Origin: an uncultured Planctomycetota bacterium
GTDB lineage: Bacteria; Planctomycetota; Phycisphaerae; Phycisphaerales; UBA5793
DNA: 48,344 nucleotides
Reading direction: 5' to 3'
NCBI GenBank assembly: GCA_900696685.1
Contig: CAADHA010000124.1
Span: 1-48,344, forward strand
Made by a program: the position numbers and the translations under genes. The notes under the pieces are model-generated. The model was given only the letters and a program-made list of their open reading frames with translations, was not told where the DNA came from and did no database searches. Within the stretch, counting starts at the first letter, position 1. The number at the start of each line of letters is the position of its first letter. Shown here piece after piece: positions 1 to 9,171 of this stretch.

Positions 1-36
1 CCCGACGGGCCGGTGGCGCGCACGATTCAGAAGTGA
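1..36 (+). CDS. C-terminal tail of a truncated gene (possible)
   Basis: The first 12 codons read open in frame 1 and end in TGA, giving a tail of PDGPVARTIQK. This may be the end of a gene cut by the window edge. Nothing in so short a stretch identifies a family, and it could equally be chance. Confidence 0.25.
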   Translation, partial: PDGPVARTIQK

Positions 37-120
37 CCTGGCGCTGAACGGTCGCTGATTCCCGGAGGCCGCAGGTCGCTGGGGCGTATGGTTCCATGAC
101 CCCTCACCGAGGCGACGCTC

Positions 121-333
121 ATGATTTCGCAGACCAGCCCGACTCCCGAAGACCTCAAAAAGGCGATCAAGGAGGCGATGCGCGAGACGCTCGCCGAGAA
201 GCGCGATCTGCTGCGCGACGTTCTCATCGAAGCGCTGGAGGATCTCGGCATGGCTGCCGCCATTCGCGAGGGCCTTCAGACTCCGCCGGCGGATCGAAAG
301 GACGTCGTGTCCGCCTTGAAGGACGCCTCGTGA
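121..333 (+). CDS. Small antitoxin-like protein of a RelBE/ParDE-type pair
   Basis: A 70-residue, highly charged and mostly helical protein. The central part (about residues 12-45) is rich in Glu, Lys, Arg and Leu, as expected for an antitoxin that wraps around its toxin. No DNA-binding fold is obvious at this length. The stop codon overlaps the GTG start of the next gene (330), so the two are translationally coupled in antitoxin-first order, which is usual for RelBE systems. The antitoxin call rests mainly on size, charge and the partner; the family is not recognised from sequence alone. Confidence 0.6.
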   Translation: MISQTSPTPEDLKKAIKEAMRETLAEKRDLLRDVLIEALEDLGMAAAIREGLQTPPADRKDVVSALKDAS

Positions 334-596
334 AGGTTGCCTTTCGGAGTTCCTTCCTGCGCGATGTGAAGAACGTCAGGGACGCCGCGATGAAGCGGCG
401 CATCACCGACGCCATAGTGCAGGTCGAAGCGGCGCAGCGCCCCGAACAGATTGTCGGACTCTCAAGCATCGCCGGCGAGCCCGGGGCCGGTCGCATGCGC
501 GTGGGCGACTATCGCCATGGGCTTTTCATCGCCGGCGAGGTCGTGACCTTTGTCCGCTGCCTGCATCGCCGCGAGATCTACCGGTACTTCCTGTGA
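330..596 (+). CDS. RelE/ParE-family toxin (mRNA interferase or gyrase-poison fold)
   Basis: An 88-residue basic protein with the RelE/ParE layout. An N-terminal strand and helix (FRSSFLRDVKNV) come first, a long helix follows, and then the family signature GRMRVGDYRHGLFI and a final strand with HRREIYRYF. The pattern R-[VI]-G-[DN]-Y-R followed by H-R-x-x-[IV]-Y is typical of RelE-type toxins that cleave ribosome-bound mRNA. The start is GTG at 330, overlapping the antitoxin stop; no ATG lies upstream in a plausible place. The length matches the family (about 85-95 residues). RelE versus ParE activity cannot be decided from sequence. Confidence 0.8.
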   Translation: MKVAFRSSFLRDVKNVRDAAMKRRITDAIVQVEAAQRPEQIVGLSSIAGEPGAGRMRVGDYRHGLFIAGEVVTFVRCLHRREIYRYFL

Positions 597-791
597 AGTG
601 CGGCTTGCCGCCCGGCGCCTGCGATTGACCGGAGGCGCTGGGGGGTGCGGGCGGCCAGTACCCGCGCGATCGTCCAATCGCGACGGGTGGCACGGCCTCG
701 CGCTTCGCGTGGCTCTGCCGATCGTGCTGATGCGCGCGCCGATCGGCGCCGTTCGCAAGACCCCCGCGCGCATCGCGCACGCGGCCGCGTT

Positions 792-1826
792 CTACTCTTT
801 CAACCATTGCTCCGGTCGCGGGTTCGGATGCGTCCATCGCTGCCAGAGGGCCTCGAAACCCTCGTCGCCTTCCTTGTAGAAGAGCATCCGCAGCGTGCCG
901 GCAGGCCCGTAGAGCCCTGGGACGATTCCCTCTTCCTTCGGTTCGATGAACAGAATGGAATCGTCCACCGTCCACCTTCGTCCGCGACCGTCGATCACGA
1001 CCCCCATCCCGGCGATCGGGGCCGACCGCAGCCGTGGCAGCGCCGTGCGGATGGCGGGCCAGAGCACCATGAAGGCCAGAAACGGGGCGTAGAGGACAAA
1101 CATCACCAGCAGCATCGCGAGCGAGTGCATGGGATTCGACCCCCGGCTGCGGATGCCGATGCAGGTTCCGCCAAGAATGAGAAGCACGATCATCTGGCCG
1201 ATGAACGATCGTCTCAGCGATGGACGGCCGGCGCGCGAGATTCGAGATTCGAGCAGTTCCGGTTCGAGCGTGTGCTCAGTTCGCGCGATGCTCAGGCACG
1301 CCTCGTGCAGGCGGTGATCCACCAGCGCGGCAGGGCAAGGCGATTGAAGCGAGTCCAGCGCGCGGCGCAATCGATTCCACGATCGCCGCTGGGAGAAGAG
1401 AAAGAGCGTGGAGTCCAGCCTGCACCATCGCGCCGCAGCCAGCGCCCGCGATACCTCGACGCTCTCTCGCCATGAAGGATCGGCAAGTTCCTCCAGTTGC
1501 CGTGCCTCCTGTCTGTTGCTGCGCCGTCGAAGTCCGTCGCTCGCCGCTTTCCACACCAGAACCAGCCCCGCGGGAATGCACATGATCAGCAGGATGCCCT
1601 CGAGTGAAGACAGCGGCGTCTTTGTGATCTCACTCTTGGCGATGAGTGCAATGGCTGCACCAACGCAAGGCAGCGCCGCAGCGAGCGACAGCAGCGGATG
1701 ATCAGCGCGGCTCGGCAGGAAGACCACCGCGTACGATGGGCGCGAGCGGTCAATCCCGTTCCGCCCGACGTCTTGCTCAATGCTGCTGGATTCGTTGCTC
1801 AAACCGCTGTGATGGTAATGCCTCAT
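792..1826 (-). CDS. Hypothetical multi-pass membrane protein
   Basis: A protein of about 344 residues when started at the internal Met at 1826; an upstream Met at 1883 in the same frame has an unlikely Arg/Pro-rich lead. It has two hydrophobic pairs. One near the N-terminus includes LLSLAAALPCVGAAIALIA and a segment with LLIMCIPAGLVLVW. The other, about residues 210-265, includes MIVLLILGGTCIGI and LAMLLVMFVLYAPFLAFMV. Between them lies a roughly 120-residue charged cytoplasmic region, and the C-terminus is soluble. I recognise no family. It stands alone on the minus strand, upstream of the RelBE-like pair and downstream of tRNA-Arg. Confidence 0.6.
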   Translation of the reverse strand: MRHYHHSGLSNESSSIEQDVGRNGIDRSRPSYAVVFLPSRADHPLLSLAAALPCVGAAIALIAKSEITKTPLSSLEGILLIMCIPAGLVLVWKAASDGLRRRSNRQEARQLEELADPSWRESVEVSRALAAARWCRLDSTLFLFSQRRSWNRLRRALDSLQSPCPAALVDHRLHEACLSIARTEHTLEPELLESRISRAGRPSLRRSFIGQMIVLLILGGTCIGIRSRGSNPMHSLAMLLVMFVLYAPFLAFMVLWPAIRTALPRLRSAPIAGMGVVIDGRGRRWTVDDSILFIEPKEEGIVPGLYGPAGTLRMLFYKEGDEGFEALWQRWTHPNPRPEQWLKE

Positions 1827-2017
1827 CGCTGCCGAAGCACGTCGAACTCCGCCCGGCAGGCAAGGTCGCGCGGCGGGTGGCATGGCCTGGCGTTTTGCCC
1901 GGCTCTGCCGAACGCGAAGGAATGTTCGATCGCGCTTCCACCCTCGGGCAGAGCGACGCGAAGCACGACGCCATGCTTCCGTCGTGGTTAGCCAATGACT
2001 GCGATGTCTAGTCGAAG

Positions 2018-2091
2018 CGTCCGCGGCGGGATTCGAACCTGCAACCTACGGCTTCGGAGGCCGTTGCGCTATCCAATTGCGCCACGCGGAC
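2018..2091 (-). tRNA. tRNA-Arg (anticodon CCG)
   Basis: A full cloverleaf reads on the minus strand. The 7-bp acceptor is GTCCGCG/CGCGGAC with discriminator G. The D-arm is GCGCAATTGGATAGCGC. The anticodon stem ACGGC/GCCGT encloses loop CTCCGAA, giving anticodon CCG (decodes CGG). The T-arm contains TTCGAAT. The 3' CCA is not encoded, since the next bases are CTTC. The T-stem has one A-C mismatch at the third pair (positions 51-63); all other stems pair. Confidence 0.93.
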
Positions 2092-2124
2092 GTGCGGGCG
2101 GCGCATCCTGGCGCCCATTCGCGC

Positions 2125-2153
2125 TTGCGCCGCCACCACCGGCCGAGTATACG
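2125..2153 (+). promoter_or_regulatory. Putative sigma-70-type promoter of the MFS gene
   Basis: TTGCGC, a 17-base spacer and TATACG lie directly before the MFS gene. The -10 box ends 10 bases before the ATG at 2164, so the transcript would be leaderless or nearly so. No Shine-Dalgarno sequence is present between the box and the ATG, which fits. Confidence 0.35.
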
Positions 2154-2163
2154 ATCCGCCCCG

Positions 2164-3375
2164 ATGACTGGCAAGGATGACACCATCGGGCGAAGTTCGG
2201 CGCTGCTGCTCTCCACCCTCGTCTACGCCGGCATCGCCAGCGTCGGCACGGGGGTGATGCTCAACGGCGTGTACTTCATCACCCGCGATGTCTTCGCCTT
2301 CACCGACCTTCAGAACCTCCTGCTGGGCCTGTGCGTGCAGGTTCCCTACATCCCTGCGGCTCTGCTCGCCGGGCCGACTTCGGCGCGCATCGGCGCGCGG
2401 CGTCTGCTGACGGCGGCGCTCATCGGCATGGCAGTGGTGTGCGCAATCCTCGCCACGCTGCCTCCGCTGTGGGCGTGGTGGCTGCTGGCGCCGTGCTACA
2501 ACGTTTGCGCCGGCATGCAGTGGCCCATCGTCGAGAGTTACATCGCCTCGGGGCGGCACGGGCGCGACATGCGCCGCGCCATCGGCCTGTTCAACATCAC
2601 CTGGGCGGCGGCGATTCCGCCGGGCCTGTGGCTCATCTCGATCATGCACGGGATGCCGCAGGTCACATTCATTGTCCTTGCGGTGATGCACGGGGCGACG
2701 CTCGGCCTTGTCGCCTTCTGGCCCCTTCAGCCCCCGCATCACGACTCCGTTGCCGCGCGCCACCACACGAGCGACGCCTACCCCAACCTCCTCCGCGCCT
2801 CGCGCACGCTCCTGCCCATGAGTTATGTCCTGCTTTACATGCTCACGCCGATCCTGCCGGGCATCTTTGAGCGCCTCGGCGTGGCGGCGGCGGTGGCGCC
2901 GGCGCTGGGCAGCACGTGGATCATCGCGCGCGTCGGAGTATTCGCCGTCATGTACTGGAGGCCCGGCTGGCACGGACGCTGGCGCATCCTCGGCGTCGGC
3001 GCGGCGCTGCTCATCTCTGGAACGCTCGTCGTGCTGCTGGAGATGAACGTGTGGTCCGCCGTGCTCGGCCTGGCGGTGCTCGGCGTCGGGCAGGGAATGC
3101 TCTACTACGCGGCGCTCTACTACGGCATGGCGGTCGAGCACGCGGCCGTCGATTCCGGCGGCCGTCACGAGGCGGTCATCGGCCTCGGGTACATCCTCGG
3201 CCCGTCGCTTGGCCTGCTCGGGGGCGCCATGCCCATCGGCGGACCGACCGTCACTGCGGGCGTGCTATTCATGGCCGGCGTCGTCTCACTTGTCGGTTCG
3301 ACTGCCGCCATGATCCATTACCGCCGCGCGCAAAGCACACGACCGGTCGCGGATGACTCCTCAGGCAAGGCGTAG
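2164..3375 (+). CDS. Major facilitator superfamily transporter
   Basis: A 403-residue integral membrane protein with about twelve hydrophobic helices and a central hydrophilic loop (around residues 185-215, PPHHDSVAARHH). The N-half loop motif GPTSARIGARRLL matches the MFS motif A region between helices 2 and 3 (G-x-x-x-D/S-R-x-G-R/A-R-x). Substrate cannot be told; drug or sugar efflux are both possible. The start at 2164 is preferred over an in-frame ATG at 2077, which would lie inside the tRNA gene. The gene has its own promoter-like box and no neighbours in the same direction nearby. Confidence 0.82.
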   Translation: MTGKDDTIGRSSALLLSTLVYAGIASVGTGVMLNGVYFITRDVFAFTDLQNLLLGLCVQVPYIPAALLAGPTSARIGARRLLTAALIGMAVVCAILATLPPLWAWWLLAPCYNVCAGMQWPIVESYIASGRHGRDMRRAIGLFNITWAAAIPPGLWLISIMHGMPQVTFIVLAVMHGATLGLVAFWPLQPPHHDSVAARHHTSDAYPNLLRASRTLLPMSYVLLYMLTPILPGIFERLGVAAAVAPALGSTWIIARVGVFAVMYWRPGWHGRWRILGVGAALLISGTLVVLLEMNVWSAVLGLAVLGVGQGMLYYAALYYGMAVEHAAVDSGGRHEAVIGLGYILGPSLGLLGGAMPIGGPTVTAGVLFMAGVVSLVGSTAAMIHYRRAQSTRPVADDSSGKA

Positions 3376-3397
3376 CGGCCGAGCGACGACACGGCTT

Positions 3398-5092
3398 CTA
3401 CGTCGCTCTGGATGCTTCCGCGAGCCGGCCGCTGGCCTGCTCGACGATGGCCATCGCCACGCTCTCCGGGTTGTAGCCGCCGGGAAGCAGGACGCAGGGC
3501 TTGCCGGCTGCCTGGGCGAGGGCGCGCGCCTCCTCGGCGTGCAGGTGCCCTGCGAGTTTGACGATGACGAGGACGATCGCGGTCTCCGGCCGGCGGATCG
3601 GCGCGCGCATCGGTGACCCCGGGCCGTGCTCCGTCAGCGCCACCCATTCCGCGTCGTCAAGATCAAAGGCGCTCGCGATGCGCTCCAGCGCCCGGGCGTT
3701 CTCCTGCCCGCCGATGATGACCATGTGCCGCCCGCGGAGCAGCTCGCGCACTTCGAGGACGCGGGCGCTCCACTGGCGAACGGCGGTTTCCGCTTCGGCG
3801 ACTTCCTCTTCCGGGCTCGCTTCGTCGTGGGCGAGGGCGCGGGCGCGCTCGATCGCGGCAATGAGCGCCTCGTGACCGCCGGACTCCGCGGCGCAGCCCG
3901 AGGCCGCATCGCGCCCGATCGCCTCGGCGATGCGCCGGTCAGTCGGAGCGACGTCGAAACGGCGCAACTCCTCAATTGCGCCGGCGATGCGGCTCCAATG
4001 CGAGAACGCCTCCTCGGGGCCGTTCTTGATGACCATCCGCGCGTGGTACCTGATCTGGCTCAGGGCGCCACGGACGGCCTTGGTGCGTTCAGTCCGCTCA
4101 TCGAGCCGCCGCGCGACCTGCCCGAGGCGGGCGAGCAGGTCGGGCGCGTTGGCCGGATCGGCGGGATCATCGATGGTCATGTGGCGTTCGATGTAGATCC
4201 GCCTCAACGACGTCTCGCGGCGGAGCCAGTAGTGCACTTCGGCCTGGTCCCGGTCGTCGTCCGTGAGCCAGGTTTCGGCCAATGCGCGGCGAAGGGCAGA
4301 CCCTGCTTCCGCCAGCAGGTGCATCGCCTCGACCTCATCCGCTTCCTGCGCGACAGAGGCGGCGTCATCGATGCGCCGCATCAGCGCCGCCGCCTCCGCG
4401 AGCGCCTGGTAGTTCTGCGCGATCCGCGCCAGCCTCGCGTCATCCGGCTGGGTGCGCTCGCGCCAGAAGACCCAGAGGAAGCAGTTGGGCAGCGACTTGG
4501 CCGTCGCGATCATTTCGTTCATGCGCATTCGCGTTTCGTACTCGCGATCCGTGTCGGCGCCGACGGCGCGGCGTTCGATGTACAGGCGGCACGAGGCGGC
4601 TTTGAGGCGGCAGCGAGTCTCGACCATCGCAAGATCGAGGTCGCCCTGCTCGGGCGAAGGTCCGGAACCGGCGGGCACCTGCATCTTCGACTCGATCGCC
4701 GCCCGCCTCGCACGCCCGATTTCTTCCGTCGTACCCGTGAGGGGAAGGTCCACTGCCGCATCTCCGAGTACCAGCGGCACGATTCCCGACGATCTTGCCA
4801 ATGTCCGCATCGCAGCGCTTGTCTGCCCCGTAACGGCCGAGCCTGCCTCCTCGCCCGTTGCCTCTAGATCAGCGGATATCGGTGCGCTTCCGCCTCGGGA
4901 CGCCGTCTCATTCCTCGCGGACGCGCCATCTGTTGACTCCGCATCTGGCGCTGTCCCATTCTGATGCGCCAGGTCTATCAGCCATCGGCCGCAGAGGTCG
5001 ACTAATCGCCGCAATGGTTCGGATCGCTGCAGGTGCGGTCGCAGGAGCCTTTCGGCCGCTTCCATCAGTTCTCTACCCTGTAGGTCGTTCAT
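3398..5092 (-). CDS. Large helical protein with a C-terminal DUF2325-like domain
   Basis: A 564-residue protein without signal peptide or membrane segments. Residues 1-130 are low complexity and acidic. About 140-440 form a long, largely helical region with many Arg/Glu and Ala heptad-like stretches. The last 100 residues begin with MVIIGGQENARALERIA, contain AIVLVIVKLAGHLHAEEARALA, and end with AGKPCVLLPGGYNP. This order resembles the DUF2325 receiver-like domain: a strand ending in GG, a strand in the middle, a conserved His, then a strand before GKP. The DUF2325 assignment is by pattern memory. DUF2325 proteins have no settled function. The start is ATG at 5092. The gene is convergent with the MFS gene. 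Confidence 0.65.
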   Translation of the reverse strand: MNDLQGRELMEAAERLLRPHLQRSEPLRRLVDLCGRWLIDLAHQNGTAPDAESTDGASARNETASRGGSAPISADLEATGEEAGSAVTGQTSAAMRTLARSSGIVPLVLGDAAVDLPLTGTTEEIGRARRAAIESKMQVPAGSGPSPEQGDLDLAMVETRCRLKAASCRLYIERRAVGADTDREYETRMRMNEMIATAKSLPNCFLWVFWRERTQPDDARLARIAQNYQALAEAAALMRRIDDAASVAQEADEVEAMHLLAEAGSALRRALAETWLTDDDRDQAEVHYWLRRETSLRRIYIERHMTIDDPADPANAPDLLARLGQVARRLDERTERTKAVRGALSQIRYHARMVIKNGPEEAFSHWSRIAGAIEELRRFDVAPTDRRIAEAIGRDAASGCAAESGGHEALIAAIERARALAHDEASPEEEVAEAETAVRQWSARVLEVRELLRGRHMVIIGGQENARALERIASAFDLDDAEWVALTEHGPGSPMRAPIRRPETAIVLVIVKLAGHLHAEEARALAQAAGKPCVLLPGGYNPESVAMAIVEQASGRLAEASRAT

Positions 5093-5304
5093 CGGTCCGT
5101 TTCCCTTCTCTTCACGGTGCGGCGCCGGCAGATTCTCCGGTGCACGGAACTATTGCTGTATCGTAACCACGACTCCTGATCCGCGGCACTCCCGATGGCG
5201 CGGCGGCGCACACGAGGGGCCGCACACCGGGCAGTCGCGGCTCGCCTCAATCGCGGATGCGGCCCTGATCGAGCACGCTCGGGCCCGTCCCTATGCTCTG
5301 CGCG

Positions 5305-8169
5305 ATGCGAGCGTTCCGTGCCACAGTCTCCCGCGCCTGGCATGCCGTCGCGGCCGAACAGGCGGCCGATGATCTCGGCGTGGACGTTCGTCGCGGGCTG
5401 GCGTCTGCGGAGGCGTCGGCACGGCTGGCGCAATTCGGTCCGAACGTCATCACGGTCCGGCGCGGGCAGGCGTGGTGGCAGCGTGCGCTCCTTCAGTTCC
5501 ACGCGCCTCTGGTGTACATCCTGATCGTCGCCGGCGTGGTCACGCTCGCATTGGGCGAGGGGGTTGACAGCACCGTCATCTTCGCCGTGGTCCTGGTGAA
5601 TGCGGTGATCGGGTACGTCGAGGAGACGCGCGCGGTAAAGGCGATCGGCGCCCTCGCCCGGTCTCTGCGCGTCGAGGCGACGGTCCTGCGCGACGGGCAG
5701 AGGCGGCGCATCGAGGCCGCCCAACTTGTCATCGGCGACATCGTCTTCCTCGAACCGGGAGACCGCGTCGGCGCCGACCTGCGCCTGGTCCGCGTGCACG
5801 ATCTGCACGCCGACGAATCAATGCTCACCGGCGAATCCGCGCCTGTCGCCAAGCGCATCGAGCCGCTTGACGAGGAAACAGTGCTGGCCGATCGCCGCAA
5901 CCTGGCGTACGCCGGCTCGCTCATTACGCGCGGGACGGGCGAGGGAATCGTCGTGGCGACGGCAGATGCGACGGAAGTCGGCCGTATCAGCGCCTTGATC
6001 TCCTCGGCCGAGGACCTGGCGACGCCTCTGACGCGCAAGATTGCTTCGTTCAGCCGGCTCTTGCTCTGGATCATCCTGTCGATCGCGGGGCTGACCTTCG
6101 CTGTTGGGCTGTGGCGCGGCTATGGGGCGGTGGAAGTGTTCAAGGCGTCCGTGGCGCTGGCGGTGGGGGCCATTCCCGAGGGTCTGCCCGCCGCCGTGAC
6201 CATCATGCTCGCCGTCGGCGTGTCGCGCATGGCCCGGCGCAAGGCCATCATCCGCCGCCTGCCCGCGGTCGAGGCGCTCGGGAGCACGACCGTCATCTGC
6301 ACCGACAAGACCGGAACACTGACGCAGAACCAGATGACCGTTCACGCGGCATGGGTGCTGCGCGCCGGCGGGGCGGGTGCGTCCGCCGGCGTCGAGTACG
6401 AGTTTACCGGCGCGGGATACGACCCGGCCGGTGAAGTGCGCGTGCGAGGAAGCGCCTCAACCGCGCCCACCGAGGAGCACCTGGTGCTCATGGAGATGCT
6501 CAGGTGCGGCTGCCTGTGCAACGACGCGGCGTTGATCGCGGAGGAAGGGGGGGGCGAGCGATGGGAGATCCGGGGCGACCCCACAGAGGCCGCGCTCATC
6601 GTCGCCTCGCGCAAGGCCGGACTGGCGCAGGAGTCGCTTGCCGAGTCATGGCCGCGACTGGATGCCATCCCATTCGAGTCGGACCGGCAGTACATGGCGA
6701 CTCTGCACCAACCCATCCCGACGCCTGCCAACGATGGAGGCTCGGGCCACCGTGAGGCGGAGCCCGGCGCAGTCATCTACGTGAAAGGATCAGTCGAGCG
6801 AGTGCTGTCCATGTGCAGGCAGGCACTTGATTCACAGGGACGCATTACAGGACTGGAGAGGGAGGCCGTCGCGGCCGCGGCGGCTGATCTCGCCGCACGC
6901 GGGCTGCGGATTCTCGCATTCGCGCGCGGTGAAGCGCCGCCTGGAATCGAGGAGATCACCCGCCCGATGGTGGAGCAGGGGGTTGGTCTTGCCGGGGGCG
7001 GGCTGGTCTTTCTGGGCGTGCTTGGAATGCTCGATCCGCCGCGCCCCGAAGCCGCCGAGGCAATCGCCGCCTGCCGCCGCGCCGGAATACTGGTCAAGAT
7101 GATCACCGGCGACCACGCGCTGACCGCCGCGGCCATCGCGCGAATGATCGGCCTTGCGGACCCTTCTGACAGCGCCGACGCGCCGGGAGAGCGCGACAGG
7201 TGCTCCGGCGTTCTCACCGGCGCGGACCTCGCGGCCATCAGCGATGAAGACTTGCCGGCCCACGCGATCGACACGGCCGTCTTCGCCCGCATGACGCCCG
7301 AGCAGAAGATCCGGCTCGTCCGGGCGCTCCAGTCGCGCGGGCACATCGTCGCGATGACGGGCGACGGCGTGAATGACGCGCCCGCGCTCCGACAGGCGGA
7401 CATCGGCGTCGCAATGGGCCGCTCCGGCACCGAGGCGGCACGCGATGCGGCGGACATGGTCCTTGCCGACGACAACTTTGCCTCCATCCGCGCCGCCGTC
7501 GAGGAGGGACGCACCGTCTTCACCAACCTGACCAAGTTCATCATCTGGACTCTGCCGACCAACGGGGGCGAGGCGCTGGTCATTCTCTCGTCGATCCTCT
7601 TCGGCTGGGCGCTGCCGATTCTGCCTGTGCACGCGCTCTACGTGAACATGGCGACGGCGATCCTGCTGGGCATGCCGCTGATCTTCGAGGCTTCCGAACC
7701 GGATGTCATGGACCGTCCGCCGCGCGATCCCAGGCGCCCGCTGCTGACCTTCGAGATTTTCATGCGCAGCGGCCTGGTCTCGCTTCTCCTGTGCGCCGGG
7801 GCGATGGGCGTCTTTCACTGGGAGCTCGGCCGGGGACTGACCGAGGCCGCGGCGCGGACGGCGGCGGTGTCGGTCATCGTGGTGGGTGAAACATTCTACC
7901 TCTTTTCGAGCCGTGCCCTGCTCGGACCGGCCTGGGCCGTGCCTCTTCTCTCCAATCTCTGGCTCTGGGCGGGGATCGGCGCCATGCTCGCAGTGCAGTT
8001 CGCTTTCGCGCACTGGCCGATCGTCAATCGCGTCTTTCACTCGGCGCCCCTCGACGGTTCAGCCTGGTGTCGCGTGTTCATTGCGGGCGCCGCCGTGCTG
8101 CTCGTCGTCGAGATCGAGAAGGCGTTGCGGCGATACTTGGCCCGGGGGGACGGCCGCCGACCCGCCTGA
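5305..8169 (+). CDS. P2-type cation-transporting ATPase (Ca2+/Na+ type)
   Basis: A 954-residue P-type ATPase that would pump a cation out of the cytoplasm at the cost of ATP. The order is complete. There is an N-terminal cation-ATPase domain, the actuator motif MLTGES, the ion-binding helix-4 motif PEGLPAAV, the phosphorylation site DKTGTLT (Asp about residue 334) and the nucleotide-binding domain. The hinge motif TGDGVNDAPAL (from about residue 685) and the six C-terminal helices of the P2 class follow. PEGLPA fits Ca2+ (PMR1/SERCA-like) or Na+ pumps rather than heavy-metal P1B pumps, and no CxxC metal domain is present. An ATG at 5293 overlaps a TATGCT box that sits 7 bases before the ATG at 5305, so 5305 is the better start. 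Confidence 0.93.
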   Translation: MRAFRATVSRAWHAVAAEQAADDLGVDVRRGLASAEASARLAQFGPNVITVRRGQAWWQRALLQFHAPLVYILIVAGVVTLALGEGVDSTVIFAVVLVNAVIGYVEETRAVKAIGALARSLRVEATVLRDGQRRRIEAAQLVIGDIVFLEPGDRVGADLRLVRVHDLHADESMLTGESAPVAKRIEPLDEETVLADRRNLAYAGSLITRGTGEGIVVATADATEVGRISALISSAEDLATPLTRKIASFSRLLLWIILSIAGLTFAVGLWRGYGAVEVFKASVALAVGAIPEGLPAAVTIMLAVGVSRMARRKAIIRRLPAVEALGSTTVICTDKTGTLTQNQMTVHAAWVLRAGGAGASAGVEYEFTGAGYDPAGEVRVRGSASTAPTEEHLVLMEMLRCGCLCNDAALIAEEGGGERWEIRGDPTEAALIVASRKAGLAQESLAESWPRLDAIPFESDRQYMATLHQPIPTPANDGGSGHREAEPGAVIYVKGSVERVLSMCRQALDSQGRITGLEREAVAAAAADLAARGLRILAFARGEAPPGIEEITRPMVEQGVGLAGGGLVFLGVLGMLDPPRPEAAEAIAACRRAGILVKMITGDHALTAAAIARMIGLADPSDSADAPGERDRCSGVLTGADLAAISDEDLPAHAIDTAVFARMTPEQKIRLVRALQSRGHIVAMTGDGVNDAPALRQADIGVAMGRSGTEAARDAADMVLADDNFASIRAAVEEGRTVFTNLTKFIIWTLPTNGGEALVILSSILFGWALPILPVHALYVNMATAILLGMPLIFEASEPDVMDRPPRDPRRPLLTFEIFMRSGLVSLLLCAGAMGVFHWELGRGLTEAAARTAAVSVIVVGETFYLFSSRALLGPAWAVPLLSNLWLWAGIGAMLAVQFAFAHWPIVNRVFHSAPLDGSAWCRVFIAGAAVLLVVEIEKALRRYLARGDGRRPA

Positions 8170-8271
8170 TCCCGCCGGGCGACTGGATGAAATCTTCCCT
8201 GCCCTTCCCGGAATAACGAGAGAACGGCGGGCTTTCGGTCCGCTCGATGTCCCGTTCCGGAGAGTGCTCCC

Positions 8272-8757
8272 ATGAAACGCGACGAGTACATAGCCCAGCC
8301 CACGGCCGCCGCGATCGATACTGCCATGGCCCGCGCCCTGTCATTCGAGTCCGAACATCCGGAGAGTACTCCGGAGTACTCGAGCACGTCGCTGATGGAC
8401 AAAGCCCGCGCGCTACTGGGTCAGAGCGGTTCCTTTGAAAGAGGGTTCGTCCAGACCGCCGGCTTGATCGTGCTCGGACTGCTGTTGGGGCGGCTCTTCA
8501 CGCCGAGCGGGGCCTTGCTCGGCGCCGTCGTGCCCCTGGCGGTTCTCGCGGCCCTGACGACTCACAGGGTCATCCGTGGAATCGCGCCTGTGAAGCCCTG
8601 GCTCGCTCAGCGCCGCCGGCAGATTGCACTCGGGATCGCTTGCAGCCCCGCCCTGACGCGATTCGCGCCCGGCTCGTTCAGCCGCAGCGATCGGGCGTCG
8701 CTCTGGACGGCGTGGGGAGCGTCACTGATCGGCCTCGTCGCACTCGCGGCAGGCTGA
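8272..8757 (+). CDS. Small hypothetical membrane protein
   Basis: A 161-residue protein. Residues 1-60 are soluble. There is a hydrophobic hairpin at about 64-97 (TAGLIVLGLLLGRLF and ALLGAVVPLAVLAAL) and a final hydrophobic segment at the C-terminus (WGASLIGLVALAAG). I recognise no family. It follows the ATPase gene by 102 bases on the same strand and could share its transcript. The C-terminus is convergent with the small minus-strand gene at 8775. Confidence 0.6.
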   Translation: MKRDEYIAQPTAAAIDTAMARALSFESEHPESTPEYSSTSLMDKARALLGQSGSFERGFVQTAGLIVLGLLLGRLFTPSGALLGAVVPLAVLAALTTHRVIRGIAPVKPWLAQRRRQIALGIACSPALTRFAPGSFSRSDRASLWTAWGASLIGLVALAAG

Positions 8758-8774
8758 CGGTCGGTTGGCAGGGC

Positions 8775-8975
8775 TTATCTGAACCGGCGCATCGCGTACA
8801 CCCATCGGCCGTAGTCGAGAATCGCGCGGCGCCGTTCTCCGGCCGGTACGTCGAACGATCCGAAAGCAGTCTCGCGGCGCCATCGCCAATACCGGTTGCC
8901 CGGATTCCATGCCCCGCGCAGGCCGAGTCGGATCAGGGCCAGCAGGCCTCCGAGTTGAGAGAGAAACTGTCGCAC
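8775..8975 (-). CDS. Small basic hypothetical protein (RYWRWRRETAFG motif)
   Basis: A 66-residue basic protein read from a GTG at 8975. The first half is a hydrophobic helix (FLSQLGGLLALIRLGLRGAW). The second half is Arg- and aromatic-rich, with the striking string RYWRWRRETAFGSF, and ends in GRWVYAMRRFR. Upstream codons in the same frame look random, so only the last part of the open frame is believed. The non-random hydrophobic-then-amphipathic composition suggests a real membrane-associated protein. No Shine-Dalgarno sequence is evident before the GTG. Confidence 0.5.
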   Translation of the reverse strand: MRQFLSQLGGLLALIRLGLRGAWNPGNRYWRWRRETAFGSFDVPAGERRRAILDYGRWVYAMRRFR

Positions 8976-9171
8976 CTGGGTCGAGCGCTTTCGCGGAGCA
9001 GTTCCGTTCCATTGTAGGAATGGACTGGCGGCGCCGCGAGAACCGGCGCGGACGTCTGTTAGAATCCTTGCCACCAGCCCACGGTTGGCGGCTGCTCTGG
9101 TCGGCTGGGGGCGATGGTCCCGGTTTCGTTCCCAATGTCGGCGCTCCCCGAGTGGAGAGGGCAATCATCTG

